Shown: positions 1 to 8,992 of the stretch, piece after piece | How positions within the stretch are numbered: the first letter of the stretch is position 1 | Layout: each line of letters begins with the position of its first letter | NCBI GenBank assembly: GCA_002441345.1 | Contig: DJVU01000080.1 | Coordinates: 1-15,613, forward strand | From: Bacteroidales bacterium UBA6248 | GTDB taxonomy: Bacteria; Bacteroidota; Bacteroidia; Bacteroidales; Lentimicrobiaceae | Length of the DNA: 15,613 bases | Reading direction: 5' to 3' | Notes under the pieces: generated by a model | Told to the model about the DNA's origin: nothing | The model's database searches: none | Seen by the model: only the letters and a program-made list of their open reading frames with translations | Made by a program: the position numbers and the translations under genes

Positions 1-159
1 TACAGCCTTTTTTTATTCTGGCAAGCGTTTATTCCAAAAAAAATGTGCAGTTATTAACAATTCAAATGAATTAATTCAGCAACAATTACTTACGCATCCA
101 ACTTTTTTCGAAATTCGGGCAGCGTATTCCGTTTGCAGGTCAGAAATACCCGCCGGCTT

Positions 160-210
160 TAGGATTTATACCTCTGAAGACTTCGAAATTTTTCTGCCTG
201 ATAAATCCTA
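160..210 (-). terminator. Inverted repeat just past the amylase stop codon, possible terminator
   Basis: TAGGATTTAT at 160-169 is the perfect reverse complement of ATAAATCCTA at 201-210, giving a 10-bp stem with a 31-base loop. It begins 8 bases beyond the amylase stop codon, where a transcription terminator or 3'-end stabilising stem would lie. The loop is long and no clean U-tract follows on the minus strand, so it is not a canonical intrinsic terminator. I see no gene in 1-217; it is A/T-rich spacer. Confidence 0.4.
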
Positions 211-217
211 TTACGGT

Positions 218-3043
218 TTATTTTACCAGTACCGGTATTGTCTCCGATCCTTCTGAGCCCGTTATACGTATGAAATAAATTCCAGGTACCGAACCGGATG
301 GCGTCCATTTAAAAGTATGTTTGCCAGGAGAATACATTCCTTCTGCCAGCACTCCCAGCTGCCTGCCGGTAATATCACTTACACCTATATTAATGAACGA
401 TTGACTCCGTAAACTGACGGGAATCGACAATGTTTCATTTCTTCCCAGCGGATTAGGGAAGGGGTTCATCATAGAAAACGATCCTTTGCCTTCCAGTTCG
501 TCCATACCCAGTCCGGTTTCCGGTGTGCTGAGCCTGACATCCGTATAAAGTCTGTATTCGCCGGGACTGAGCGTAATGGCATCGCTTACCGATGAAACAA
601 TAAGTGAGTCGCCGGTGAAATACTCATACCAGGTGCCTGTTTTTGGAAAACCGGGCACAATTTCACCCTGGTAAACATCAAAATTTCCTATTAGAGAAAC
701 ATTCATGTCGTTGTGATACAAGTGTATAAGCTTGATATACCCGCTTAAAGACATTGAAAAATCGCTGGTGCTGAATACCGGGTATTCCTGCCTCAGCTTA
801 ATCATTGCGGTTATAACATTACGAAGTGTTTTTCTTCTGTAATCGTGCTTGTAATTCCAGCGAATGGGCTTTTCACCGGTTCTTCCATTGTATTCGATGG
901 AATAATCGTAAGCCAGCTCTCCAAATTGCCAAAGCATTTTCGGGCCTGGAATGGAGTAGAAAAATACGTTGGCAAGCTGGAGCCGTTTCATAGCAATGGT
1001 TGAATCCTTTACTCTGTGGTATGGATTGGTAACATTCCCGTCTTTCAGCAGGCGAACCATCATCCGTTCTTCGTCGTGACTCTCCATGTATGAGATCAGA
1101 TTGGGTTCATTCCATCCCCTGGTTTTATAGGAAGCCCAGGTAAAGCTGCTGCCCGACAGCGTGCCCATAGCCGCTTTCGCAAATTCTTCCGAGGCTTTTC
1201 CCCAAAACATCATGCCGTAGTTGGCGAGTACTTTTTCTTCAGCATTTTCAGCGAAATGCTCAAGAATTACGTATGCATCCGGGTTTACCGACCATATGGT
1301 GTCCGCAATGTTCTTCCACAGCTCTATCCGGGGTGCATCGTAAAGTCCCCAGGCGTTTGTATTTCCAAGTGTATTTTTCTGGGTAAATCCTTTGGAAAGA
1401 TCGAACCGGTAGCCGTCAATGTTGTATTCTTCAAGCCAGAACTTTACAACTCGATTGACGAGCCGTTTCGTGTCCGGACTTTCGTGGTTAAAGTCAAATC
1501 CCACATTAAAATCGTGTTTTGGTTCCTGATTAAACCATGGATTATTTGCTGCAGGTTTGTTGGAAGCTGCATCCCAATAAAGCATAACCATGGGTGAAGT
1601 TCCAAAGGAGTGATTTAAAACAACGTCAACTATTACTGCAATACCATTCTGATGACAGGCGTCAATGAACCGTTTCAAATCATTTTTGGGCCCGTAATAT
1701 TTGTCTGGTGCAAAATAGTAATTCGGGTTGTACCCCCAGCTGGAATTGCCTTCAAACTCATTGACAGGCATAAGTTCTATCGCATTAATGCCCATTGACT
1801 TCAGGTAGCCAAGCGTGTCGATCAGCGTTTGATAATCGTGTTTTGCTATAAAATCCCTGACAAGCAGTTCGTATATAACAAGGTTATGTTTGTTGGGAGG
1901 GTCAAAGGATGTAACTTCCCAGGTGTATTCCGGCTGAGCGGTTTGTAGTACGGTTGCAATGCCCGATGCTTTTCCGGAAGGGTAGGGCAGAATGCCCGGG
2001 TACGTGGTTTCCTGAATGTATTTGTCGTTCCATGGATCCGAAACCTTTTCAGCATAGGGATCTCCGATACGGATACTTCCATCGACCAGATATTGAAATA
2101 TATATTCTTTCCCTGCTTCAAGGTTGTCTATGTGTATCCAGTAGCGGTTGCCATCCGGATCACGTTTCATGTATCCCTGGTCACTGTATTCCCAGTTGTT
2201 GAAATCGCCTGTTACAAAAACGTGTTCTTTGAACGGAGCATAAAGGCTTAATATAACAGACGTATCGCTCAAATAGTTGATTCCTTCAATAATTCCCACG
2301 GGCAGCTCTTCTATTGCAACGGGTTGTCTGACAAAGTAGTAAAATGAATCTGCAGCAGTTTCGCCCGGGGTCCAGGCAACAGCCTGAATAAAGGTTTTTC
2401 CCGATTCGCCAACCTCTATCGTATCCCGGATATACGCACCGGCAACTGCCTTAATTCTGATTTCATCCTGATATAAGAACATCGAATCGGCAATATTGGA
2501 AACCGATTCCACAATAACGTCGATTCCTGGTTCAACAAGCAGTGCGCGTTGTGACGGGCTGTTGAATTTTAAAAACAGTCCCGGGGGGTAAATGTCAGCA
2601 AAAATATCTCCGCCCGTTTCGGTTTTTCCCTCAAGCCATTGATTACCAACTTGTACAGCACTACGGAAAACGAATGCCATACGCAGGATGGTGTCGCTTT
2701 CGGGAACTCCATAGTAGGCTCTTACAGAAGGTGTTATTACCAATTTGTACAGGTCGTCGCCGATCCGCTCAAGTTTAGTTTCCGGGGTATTAACGCCCCA
2801 GTTGGTTTTCACGAATTTCCAGTCGGACGGGCTGGTGCTTTTATTTGTGATCACTCCTGTATGTGCGTAAACATCACCAGAGTATCCTGCAAGGCCGCCG
2901 TTGCCCTGGGATGCATCGAAGAGTATTTCCACCAGATCCGTTTCGGACGGAAAGGCGGGGGTGGTTACAATTACCTGTGCATTTATTTGAAGTGATGCGA
3001 TAATCACACTTGCCCACAGCAAAAATCCGGTTTTAATTCGCAT
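218..3043 (-). CDS. Secreted GH13 alpha-amylase with CBM48-like domain and T9SS sorting domain
   Basis: This 941-residue protein is a predicted extracellular alpha-glucan hydrolase. A signal peptide covers about 1-23 (cleavage after NAQ). Residues 24-155 form a beta-rich domain seen in other Bacteroidota amylases. Around 255-330 is an early-set/CBM48-like module (VTGDFNNWE at 277-285) that probably contacts starch or glycogen. The GH13 barrel spans about 385-760: region I DVVLNH at 473-478, nucleophile D548 in GYRFD, acid/base E595 in ILEH, and transition-state Asp D657 in SHDEER, so all three catalytic acids are present. Residues 855-941 match a type A T9SS C-terminal sorting domain (NPFPNP near 860, GIYFIRI near 921), implying outer-membrane export and cell-surface attachment or release. 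Unlike SusG it has no lipobox, and no susC/susD genes are adjacent. Substrate specificity within GH13 cannot be settled by eye. The start is the only Met that gives a signal peptide. Confidence 0.93.
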   Translation of the reverse strand: MRIKTGFLLWASVIIASLQINAQVIVTTPAFPSETDLVEILFDASQGNGGLAGYSGDVYAHTGVITNKSTSPSDWKFVKTNWGVNTPETKLERIGDDLYKLVITPSVRAYYGVPESDTILRMAFVFRSAVQVGNQWLEGKTETGGDIFADIYPPGLFLKFNSPSQRALLVEPGIDVIVESVSNIADSMFLYQDEIRIKAVAGAYIRDTIEVGESGKTFIQAVAWTPGETAADSFYYFVRQPVAIEELPVGIIEGINYLSDTSVILSLYAPFKEHVFVTGDFNNWEYSDQGYMKRDPDGNRYWIHIDNLEAGKEYIFQYLVDGSIRIGDPYAEKVSDPWNDKYIQETTYPGILPYPSGKASGIATVLQTAQPEYTWEVTSFDPPNKHNLVIYELLVRDFIAKHDYQTLIDTLGYLKSMGINAIELMPVNEFEGNSSWGYNPNYYFAPDKYYGPKNDLKRFIDACHQNGIAVIVDVVLNHSFGTSPMVMLYWDAASNKPAANNPWFNQEPKHDFNVGFDFNHESPDTKRLVNRVVKFWLEEYNIDGYRFDLSKGFTQKNTLGNTNAWGLYDAPRIELWKNIADTIWSVNPDAYVILEHFAENAEEKVLANYGMMFWGKASEEFAKAAMGTLSGSSFTWASYKTRGWNEPNLISYMESHDEERMMVRLLKDGNVTNPYHRVKDSTIAMKRLQLANVFFYSIPGPKMLWQFGELAYDYSIEYNGRTGEKPIRWNYKHDYRRKTLRNVITAMIKLRQEYPVFSTSDFSMSLSGYIKLIHLYHNDMNVSLIGNFDVYQGEIVPGFPKTGTWYEYFTGDSLIVSSVSDAITLSPGEYRLYTDVRLSTPETGLGMDELEGKGSFSMMNPFPNPLGRNETLSIPVSLRSQSFINIGVSDITGRQLGVLAEGMYSPGKHTFKWTPSGSVPGIYFIRITGSEGSETIPVLVK

Positions 3044-3083
3044 AAAAGGATATTTAAAGCATACGGTTTGTCCGAATGTTCTA

Positions 3084-3112
3084 CAAAGATAAGTTATAAT
3101 CGCTTTACCAAA
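3084..3112 (-). promoter_or_regulatory. Bacteroidota-type promoter for the amylase gene
   Basis: On the minus strand TATCTTTG (3091-3084) matches the -7 consensus TAnnTTTG, and TTTG (3112-3109) lies 17 bases upstream as a -33 element. The predicted transcript would begin near 3076-3080 and leave a leader of about 35 bases before the ATG. The spacer is at the short end of the usual range. The site implies that the amylase can be transcribed independently of the kinase gene upstream. Confidence 0.5.
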
Positions 3113-3264
3113 CCGGAGCGGTATGGAACTTATTTTCGGAAAACGCTGTGTGCCCGGCTTATATCAAGGCTTTCCGTTCTGTTCCATTATAAAATCGGGT
3201 TGAATGACTACTCAATTTCTATAAAGAAGTGCAACCGATGCGGGCCGTCGGATTTATGGTTGGA

Positions 3265-5046
3265 TTAATCCGGTATAGTTGCAGGGAGGGTGATAGTGAA
3301 TATGGTTCCTTTGCCGGCCTTGCTTTCAGCATCGATGCGGCCTTTATTACTTACAATAAGCTCGGAAACGAGCATCAGACCAAGACCGGTTCCGGTTTCG
3401 CCTGCAGTGCCGGGAAGAGAGGTGTTGCCCTGGCCGGAGAAAAGTTGCTGAAGGTTTTCTTCTTCAATGCCAATTCCGTCATCGCTGACTTTAATCAGCG
3501 TCTTAGACTCACGGGTCTGCACCTGAATGACTATTCTGCCGCCTGCATAAGAAAACTTTATCGCATTCGACAGTAAATTCCGCAACGCAACCATGACCAT
3601 ATTCCGGTCGGCAAAAACGGTACTGTTTTCATTCATTTCAAAATCAACAGACAGTTCTTTTGCTGCAATTCCGGGTGCGGCTTCAGCCACTACTGCCCGA
3701 ATAAGTTCGTGAGTGGTGAAAAGTTCAGGATTAATGGCTGAATGCCGGCGTTGTTCCTTAGCCCAGTTAAGCAAGGAGGTCAGAACACCCAGTCCGTTTT
3801 CGGAAGCGGTGCTGATATCGCCCAGCAGTCCGGTAATTTCTTCCCGGCTGAACGCGTTGAGATCATCCATTAATATTCCGGAAAGAGAGCTGATCTGATG
3901 AAAGGGGGTTTTCAGGTCGTGCCCGATAATGGAGATGATCTTATTTTTCTGCGCATTGATGGCAAGCAGCTGATCGTGTGAGGAGGTTAGTTCCTCATTC
4001 AATCGTTGTGTTTGTATTTCAAGGGTTTTAATCCGGGTGATATTTCGGATGACAAGCAGGTTTGCTTTCAGGTCGCTGTGATCGTCGTTCATATTAAGTA
4101 CCTGAACGAAGAACCACTCTTTATCTTCGTTCTGAATAATAATATCGGATTGAGCGGTATTTTGCTCAAGCAGCGGGGCGCAGGGTATGAAAAGCCAGGG
4201 TATGCCTGTAAGGTCGCTGTAGAAATACTTTGATTCGATCTGCAAGAGGGAAGAAGCGGAAGGATTGTGGTAGATGATTTTTGCATCGTTGTCGACAACG
4301 ATTATAGCGTCCTGCATTATTTCGGTCAGTCTTTTCCGGGCGAAAGGGGCTATGTCGAAAATCCGGTAGCGTGTTATGCCAAACAAAATTATTATACCTG
4401 AAACCGAAAAGCTGAGAACGGTAATATTAAGACCTTCCATCAGCGTATAGCCGGTGGTATAAATAAGTGCTGCAACGAAAGGGAATATACAGGCAAGGAT
4501 TACCGATCGGGCCTGGCGGCGAAACGATAACGGCATCTCGGGATGCGCTCTGATGATAACGACCTGGGCAATAAGAACAAGTATCAGTGAATAGATTATC
4601 CCTATATAAAATGCAGGACCGTGTTTGTAAATAAGAATGTTTACTCCGTCAGGACTCCATTCAAAGCCTGTCCAGATAAGATTGTGAAACTCATTGGTGG
4701 CTGCAAGGCATACAATAATAAACGGAAGGATCCAGAATGCCCAGAAGTTCTTTTTTATCCTGCTTTCACGAATTTCTGCAACCCCCAGTGCATAGCGAAG
4801 GAAGAAAACCCCGGTGGAGAGAGCGCCAATATATTCAAGCTTTGACCAGAAAACCTTTGAAGGGATGGTAACGGCAGCAGATTCGAGCATCGACATGAGC
4901 GACCATTCCGCGATCATTACCATCATCAGGGTAAAGTAAAGCTGGTGGTTTGAATACCCTTTTAAATGGCTATATATAGCTATACTTCCTGAAACGATGA
5001 ATGTAGAAAATAAGATCCAGGAGATGATTGTCAGGTTGAAGTCCAT
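3265..5046 (-). CDS. 7TM sensor histidine kinase with PAS domain
   Basis: This 593-residue membrane kinase has an N-terminal block of about seven hydrophobic helices (residues 1-225), resembling the 7TM histidine-kinase input domain (HisKA_7TM). A PAS domain follows (about 238-340; DAIIVVDNDAKIIYHNP), then a short coiled coil (340-365). The HisKA dimerisation helix has phospho-accepting H376 in GHDLKTP. The HATPase domain has N-box residues N490/N494, G1 DDGIGI (522-527) and G2 GTGLGL (552-557). Every residue needed for autophosphorylation is present. There is no receiver domain in the protein and no response regulator gene in the window, so its partner must lie elsewhere. It precedes the amylase gene on the same strand across a 221-base gap that carries the amylase's own promoter, so functional coupling to starch use is only a possibility. 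The ligand is unknown. Confidence 0.9.
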   Translation of the reverse strand: MDFNLTIISWILFSTFIVSGSIAIYSHLKGYSNHQLYFTLMMVMIAEWSLMSMLESAAVTIPSKVFWSKLEYIGALSTGVFFLRYALGVAEIRESRIKKNFWAFWILPFIIVCLAATNEFHNLIWTGFEWSPDGVNILIYKHGPAFYIGIIYSLILVLIAQVVIIRAHPEMPLSFRRQARSVILACIFPFVAALIYTTGYTLMEGLNITVLSFSVSGIIILFGITRYRIFDIAPFARKRLTEIMQDAIIVVDNDAKIIYHNPSASSLLQIESKYFYSDLTGIPWLFIPCAPLLEQNTAQSDIIIQNEDKEWFFVQVLNMNDDHSDLKANLLVIRNITRIKTLEIQTQRLNEELTSSHDQLLAINAQKNKIISIIGHDLKTPFHQISSLSGILMDDLNAFSREEITGLLGDISTASENGLGVLTSLLNWAKEQRRHSAINPELFTTHELIRAVVAEAAPGIAAKELSVDFEMNENSTVFADRNMVMVALRNLLSNAIKFSYAGGRIVIQVQTRESKTLIKVSDDGIGIEEENLQQLFSGQGNTSLPGTAGETGTGLGLMLVSELIVSNKGRIDAESKAGKGTIFTITLPATIPD

Positions 5047-5155
5047 GCGGGGTCAATATGCTGTAAAACGTAATAGGTGGAAGCAGTTCAATTTGCCGCA
5101 GTTCTATACAGGTCGCATTTCCATCCCTTGTTTGTCATGAGCTTACAGCTTCTTT

Positions 5156-5170
5156 CCCGTAACAAACGGG
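5156..5170. repeat. Short inverted repeat in the kinase/usp divergent spacer
   Basis: CCCGT (5156-5160) and ACGGG (5166-5170) form a 5-bp stem with a 5-base loop midway between two divergent genes. It could be an operator or chance. The rest of 5047-5299 is an A/T-rich double-promoter region. I found no convincing TAnnTTTG element for the kinase gene. Confidence 0.2.
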
Positions 5171-5235
5171 CTGGAAAAACGGTTGCAAGTTTACAATATT
5201 TTTACAGTCTGCAAGGAAAAATCATTAAAATCAAT

Positions 5236-5243
5236 TATTTTTG
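5236..5243 (+). promoter_or_regulatory. Likely -7 promoter element of the universal stress gene
   Basis: TATTTTTG matches TAnnTTTG, but no TTG is found 17-21 bases upstream, so only half of the promoter is convincing. If real, transcription starts around 5250. That rules out the in-frame TTG at 5183 and ATG at 5246 as start codons, and favours the ATG at 5300. Confidence 0.35.
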
Positions 5244-5299
5244 TCATGCTGGAATCGAAACAGCACGCATCAGATCAATCCCATAAAACAACAAATAAA

Positions 5300-6142
5300 A
5301 TGGATACAAAAATGAATGACATCATTCTGGTTCCCACAGATTTCTCTGAAGTTTGCATGAATGCCGCCATACAGGCTGCTGAAGTCGCCAGGCTTTTAAA
5401 TCACAAAGTGGTACTTCTGCATATCATTAATAACGAAACCAGGGCTTACCTGAAAAACGAAAATCTGACACCGGAATCTATTGAAGGCAGATTGCAGGAG
5501 ATTGCGGAAAAGTTAAAATCAGATTATCATATTGAAGTTGAAACACTGACCCGGGAGGGGAGTATTTTCAATGAAATCGGGGAAGTTGCCAAGGATCTGG
5601 GCGTAGGGCTTGTCTATCTGGGAACACATGGAAAAGTTGGATTACAACACCTGACCGGTAGTTATGCTATAAAAGTGGTTACCTCTTCTCCGGTACCGAC
5701 GATTGTCACTCAAAAAAGGCCTTTTCATGGCGGATTTAAAACTATTGTGCTACCGATCACCAGTGAGGCCGGCCCGCTGGATAAAACCCGTTGGGCTGTT
5801 TATATTGCCAAAAAATTCAATGCAACCATTCATATTTATCTGGTAGGCGGTGCCGACGATGCCGTATACGATGCCTCACGTCAGGTAGCCAGCTATCTTG
5901 CCAAAAATAATGTAACTTACACGGAACGCACATCGGAGAAAAGCTCCAACTTTTCTAAGCAGGTCATCGATTATGCCACATCCATCAATGCGGATCTTAT
6001 CATGATCATGACAAATCCTGAAAAGGGGCTGAGTACATTCCTTCTGGGTAGCTATGATGAAGACATTATTTTCAATTCCTCACAGATACCGGTTATGTGT
6101 ATCAACCCCAGGAAATTCAATTACGAAGTTCTGGGAATGTAA
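5300..6142 (+). CDS. Universal stress protein, tandem UspA domains
   Basis: This 280-residue cytoplasmic protein has two UspA-type alpha/beta domains, a common Bacteroidota arrangement. The first (about 5-137) begins with the typical strand IILVPTDFSE and contains the nucleotide-binding signature GTHG (108-111) followed by GS (120-121), close to the family G-2x-G-9x-G-S/T pattern but with 8 instead of 9 intervening residues. The second (about 145-268) keeps the fold pattern (FKTIVLPITSE; MIMTNP; LLGSYDEDII) but its glycine motif is degenerate, so it probably does not bind ATP like the first. UspA proteins help survival under starvation and stress; the direct target is unknown. The start at ATG 5300 is chosen because the frame upstream opens only with TTG at 5183 and a promoter element lies at 5236-5243. 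ATG 5312 is also possible. A strong terminator follows, so it is probably monocistronic. Confidence 0.88.
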   Translation: MDTKMNDIILVPTDFSEVCMNAAIQAAEVARLLNHKVVLLHIINNETRAYLKNENLTPESIEGRLQEIAEKLKSDYHIEVETLTREGSIFNEIGEVAKDLGVGLVYLGTHGKVGLQHLTGSYAIKVVTSSPVPTIVTQKRPFHGGFKTIVLPITSEAGPLDKTRWAVYIAKKFNATIHIYLVGGADDAVYDASRQVASYLAKNNVTYTERTSEKSSNFSKQVIDYATSINADLIMIMTNPEKGLSTFLLGSYDEDIIFNSSQIPVMCINPRKFNYEVLGM

Positions 6143-6153
6143 ATAAGGAGTAA

Positions 6154-6196
6154 CCCGAAAAAAGCTCCCGCTCAGGCCGGAGCTTTTTTTATCGGG
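6154..6196 (+). terminator. Intrinsic terminator after the universal stress gene
   Basis: The stem AAAAAAGCTCC (6158-6168) pairs with GGAGCTTTTTT (6179-6189) around a 10-base loop, and CCCG/CGGG at 6154-6157 and 6193-6196 extends the base. The stem runs into a T7 tract. It starts 12 bases after the stop codon and is the clearest rho-independent terminator in the window. Confidence 0.85.
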
Positions 6197-6251
6197 AAGC
6201 AATCCGGTAACTGCTCCGGCTGCCTGTCTCCATATACCATAAACCGACCCT

Positions 6252-6863
6252 ATGAATTTGAATAATCTGACCGACTTCATATTGGAAAAAATGAAGCGGG
6301 AATTACCCTCAACCATTGTATATCACAGCGCCGAGCATACCATCGATGTGCACGAGGCAGCCCTAAGGCTGGCTGAGCTGGAAGGGCTAACGGAACACGA
6401 AACCAAACTGCTGCAGGCGGCGGCATTGCTCCACGATGCCGGTATCACGGTAAGTTTCAGCGATCATGAAGATCTATCGGTTGACATAGCCAGAGAATAC
6501 CTGCCTTACTTCGGTTTTGGTGCTGAAGATATCCGGGCTGTTGAATCAATGATCATGGCTACAAAACTACCTCAATCGGCCTCAACCCTCTGCGAGAAAA
6601 TTCTCTGCGATGCAGACCTTGATTACCTTGGAAGGGCTGACTTCTTTGTTATTGCTCAAAAACTAAGACTCGAATGGGAGCTCAGCGGAAATAAAATCGA
6701 TCTGAAAGACTGGTATAAACTGCAAATGGAATTCCTTCGGAATCATACCTACTTTACCGAATCTGCCTTCCGGCTGAGGAATGAACGAAAACTGCAAAAC
6801 CTCAGAGAAATTGAACAATTGTGCACCAGCGACTGTAAAAGCAGTGCTGCATTGCAAAGGTAA
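6252..6863 (+). CDS. HD-domain protein, predicted metal-dependent phosphohydrolase
   Basis: This 203-residue all-helical protein has the HD-superfamily metal-ligand layout: H25/H29 in YHSAEH, the paired H61-D62 in ALLHDAG, and an acidic CDADLDYLG motif (119-127) that supplies the last Asp. Members hydrolyse phosphate esters, often of nucleotides or cyclic nucleotides, in the cytoplasm; the substrate cannot be read here. Similar stand-alone HD modules in Bacteroidota also occur fused to other signalling domains, but no second domain is present. The ATG at 6252 lies 56 bases after the terminator, and ligA starts 44 bases after its stop on the same strand, so the two may be co-transcribed. No promoter is obvious in the 56 bases upstream. 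Confidence 0.8.
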   Translation: MNLNNLTDFILEKMKRELPSTIVYHSAEHTIDVHEAALRLAELEGLTEHETKLLQAAALLHDAGITVSFSDHEDLSVDIAREYLPYFGFGAEDIRAVESMIMATKLPQSASTLCEKILCDADLDYLGRADFFVIAQKLRLEWELSGNKIDLKDWYKLQMEFLRNHTYFTESAFRLRNERKLQNLREIEQLCTSDCKSSAALQR

Positions 6864-6907
6864 ATCAGATTTTTCACTAATATATTCTAACTAAATCTTT
6901 CAGGGCT

Positions 6908-8953
6908 GTGGAAAGAGAACAGGCTATTGAACGAATCAGTCAGTTAAGCGAAGAAATCAGGCAGCATAATTACCGGTATTATCAGCTTGCAGAACCTGTT
7001 ATCAGCGACTTTGAATTTGATACTTTGCTGAAGGAGCTGGAAACGCTCGAAAAAGAATTTCCCGACCTTGTAAGTCCCAACAGTCCTACCCGTCGCGTGG
7101 GAGGAGATATTACCAAAGAATTCAGTACAGTATTTCACCGTTATCCAATGCTTTCGCTTGAAAACACATACTCGGAGGGGGAGGTGAGGGATTTCGATGC
7201 CCGGGTAACACGTCTTCTGGGAGAATCCTGCGAGTATGTTTGTGAACTGAAGATTGATGGCGTGTCTATAAGTCTGATCTATGAAAAGGGCAGACTTGTT
7301 CAGGCTATCACTCGCGGGGATGGTGTAAGGGGTGACGATGTTACGGTTAATGTTAGGACGATCCAATCGATCCCCTTATTGATCGAACAGGGGGATTTTC
7401 CCGGACTTTTTGAGGTAAGGGGCGAGATTTTTATGCCAAGAGCCGGCTTTGACCGCATGAACCGGCAGCGGGAAGAAGAAGGGGAATCCCCCTTTTCAAA
7501 TCCAAGAAATGCTACAGCCGGGACATTGAAAACACAGGATTCTCAGCTTGTTGCCCGTCGGCCGCTGGATATCTTTGTATATTACCTTCTTGGTGATAAT
7601 ATTGGAGGAGAAACCCATTTCGACCGGCTGAATATGCTTAAATCGTGGGGAATGAAGGTGTGCGATGTGCGCGCCCGCTGTTTTGGAATTGAACAGGTCC
7701 TTGCTTTTATTCACGAAGTTGGTGAAAGCCGCAATCAGTTCGGATTTGATATCGACGGAGTTGTAATTAAGGTCAATTCCCTTGCGCATCAGGAAAAACT
7801 GGGATATACAGCCAAGTCGCCCCGGTGGGCAATTGCATACAAGTACAAGGCCGAAGAAGCCCGGACAAGGCTTGTTTCCATTGATTATCAGGTAGGCCGC
7901 ACAGGAACGGTTACCCCCGTTGCAAATCTAGAACCGGTGCCGCTATCCGGAACTATAGTAAAACGCGCAACTCTGCATAATGCAGATGTTATGGCAGCTC
8001 TTGACGTGCGTCCGGGGGATTTTGTGTTTGTGGAAAAAGGGGGTGAGATTATTCCCAAAATAACTGCCGTAGATATTCCATCCAGGCCTTCCGGCTCCGA
8101 ACCGGTTCAGTTTATTACACATTGTCCCGAATGCGGCTCCGTTTTGGTTCGCACCGAAGGAGAATCTGCATGGTACTGCCCCAACGAAACAGGATGTCCG
8201 CCCCAGATTCAGGGCCGTCTTGTTCACTTTATTGCGCGTAAGGCCATGAACATCGAAAGCCTGGGCGAAGGGAAGATAGAGGTGCTTTTTGATAACGGAT
8301 TGGTATCGGATGCTGCAGATTTGTACGACCTGACCGAAAGAGACCTTCTGGGACTGGAAAAGGTAATCCGTTCGGATGACGGGAAAGAGAAAAAACTGAG
8401 TTTCCGTGAAAAAACGGTTCAGAATATCCTGGAAGGGATTGACAAGTCACGCTCAGTTCCGTTTGAGCGTGTACTCTTTGCTCTGGGGATACGTTTTGTC
8501 GGCGAAACAGTAGCCCGAAAACTTGCCCGTCATTACCATTCGGTGGATAATCTTATGAAAGCCGATGCCGCTGATCTGATTACGGTAGATGAAATCGGAG
8601 AGAAGATCGCCGGAAGTGTACTTGCTTTTTTCCGGAATCCGGTGAATGTGGAGCTCATCGCCCGGCTCAGAAATCATGGGATTCAATTTACCTCAGGACC
8701 TGAACAGGCTGCTCAGAGCAATATACTGAATGGAAGATTATTTGTGGTAAGCGGGGTATTTGCCACTTTTACCCGCGACGGAATTAAAAAAGCAATTGAA
8801 GCTAACGGAGGTAAGGTCAGCAGCAGCATTTCATCGAAAACCGACTTTCTGCTGGCCGGTGAGAATATGGGTCCTGAAAAAAGACGTAAAGCGGAGACGC
8901 TGGAAGTGCAGATTATTTCAGAAGAGGATTTTATCCGTATGATCAGTGCTTAG
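6908..8953 (+). CDS. ligA: NAD-dependent DNA ligase LigA
   Basis: LigA seals nicks in duplex DNA during replication and repair, using NAD+ to adenylate itself. The 681 residues are full length for the family. In order: the Ia domain that binds NMN (HNYRYYQLAEPVISD, 20-34); the adenylation domain with K115 in the KIDG motif; conserved GDGVRGDDVT (137-146) and SNPRNATAGTL (197-207); the KSPRWAIAYKYKAEE motif (303-317); an OB fold (GRTGTVTPVANLEPV, 330-344); a four-Cys zinc finger (C406, C409, C424, C430); helix-hairpin-helix repeats (about 445-595); and a C-terminal BRCT domain (about 605-681). All catalytic elements are intact. The start is a GTG: no in-frame ATG lies close upstream and the family's N-terminal alignment fits this position. 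The convergent neighbour is separated by a perfect hairpin. Confidence 0.98.
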   Translation: MEREQAIERISQLSEEIRQHNYRYYQLAEPVISDFEFDTLLKELETLEKEFPDLVSPNSPTRRVGGDITKEFSTVFHRYPMLSLENTYSEGEVRDFDARVTRLLGESCEYVCELKIDGVSISLIYEKGRLVQAITRGDGVRGDDVTVNVRTIQSIPLLIEQGDFPGLFEVRGEIFMPRAGFDRMNRQREEEGESPFSNPRNATAGTLKTQDSQLVARRPLDIFVYYLLGDNIGGETHFDRLNMLKSWGMKVCDVRARCFGIEQVLAFIHEVGESRNQFGFDIDGVVIKVNSLAHQEKLGYTAKSPRWAIAYKYKAEEARTRLVSIDYQVGRTGTVTPVANLEPVPLSGTIVKRATLHNADVMAALDVRPGDFVFVEKGGEIIPKITAVDIPSRPSGSEPVQFITHCPECGSVLVRTEGESAWYCPNETGCPPQIQGRLVHFIARKAMNIESLGEGKIEVLFDNGLVSDAADLYDLTERDLLGLEKVIRSDDGKEKKLSFREKTVQNILEGIDKSRSVPFERVLFALGIRFVGETVARKLARHYHSVDNLMKADAADLITVDEIGEKIAGSVLAFFRNPVNVELIARLRNHGIQFTSGPEQAAQSNILNGRLFVVSGVFATFTRDGIKKAIEANGGKVSSSISSKTDFLLAGENMGPEKRRKAETLEVQIISEEDFIRMISA

Positions 8954-8992
8954 TTCTTTTCTTTTGAAGTAGTGCTGAATATTCCTGAAATT

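Noticed and set aside
218..3043. SusG identity for the amylase
   Set aside because: It has a standard signal peptide and a T9SS domain instead of a lipobox, and no SusC/SusD neighbour is seen.
3262..3271. GGATTAATCC palindrome at the end of the kinase gene
   Set aside because: It includes the last codons and stop codon, is only 10 bases long and has no T-run, so it is not a convincing terminator.
5183..5299. N-terminal extension of the universal stress protein beginning at TTG 5183
   Set aside because: The extra residues do not belong to the UspA fold and the likely promoter element lies inside them; the family start motif begins just after 5312.
6944..7366. A 140-codon minus-strand frame inside ligA
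   Set aside because: It lies wholly opposite a strongly conserved gene and its product resembles no family.
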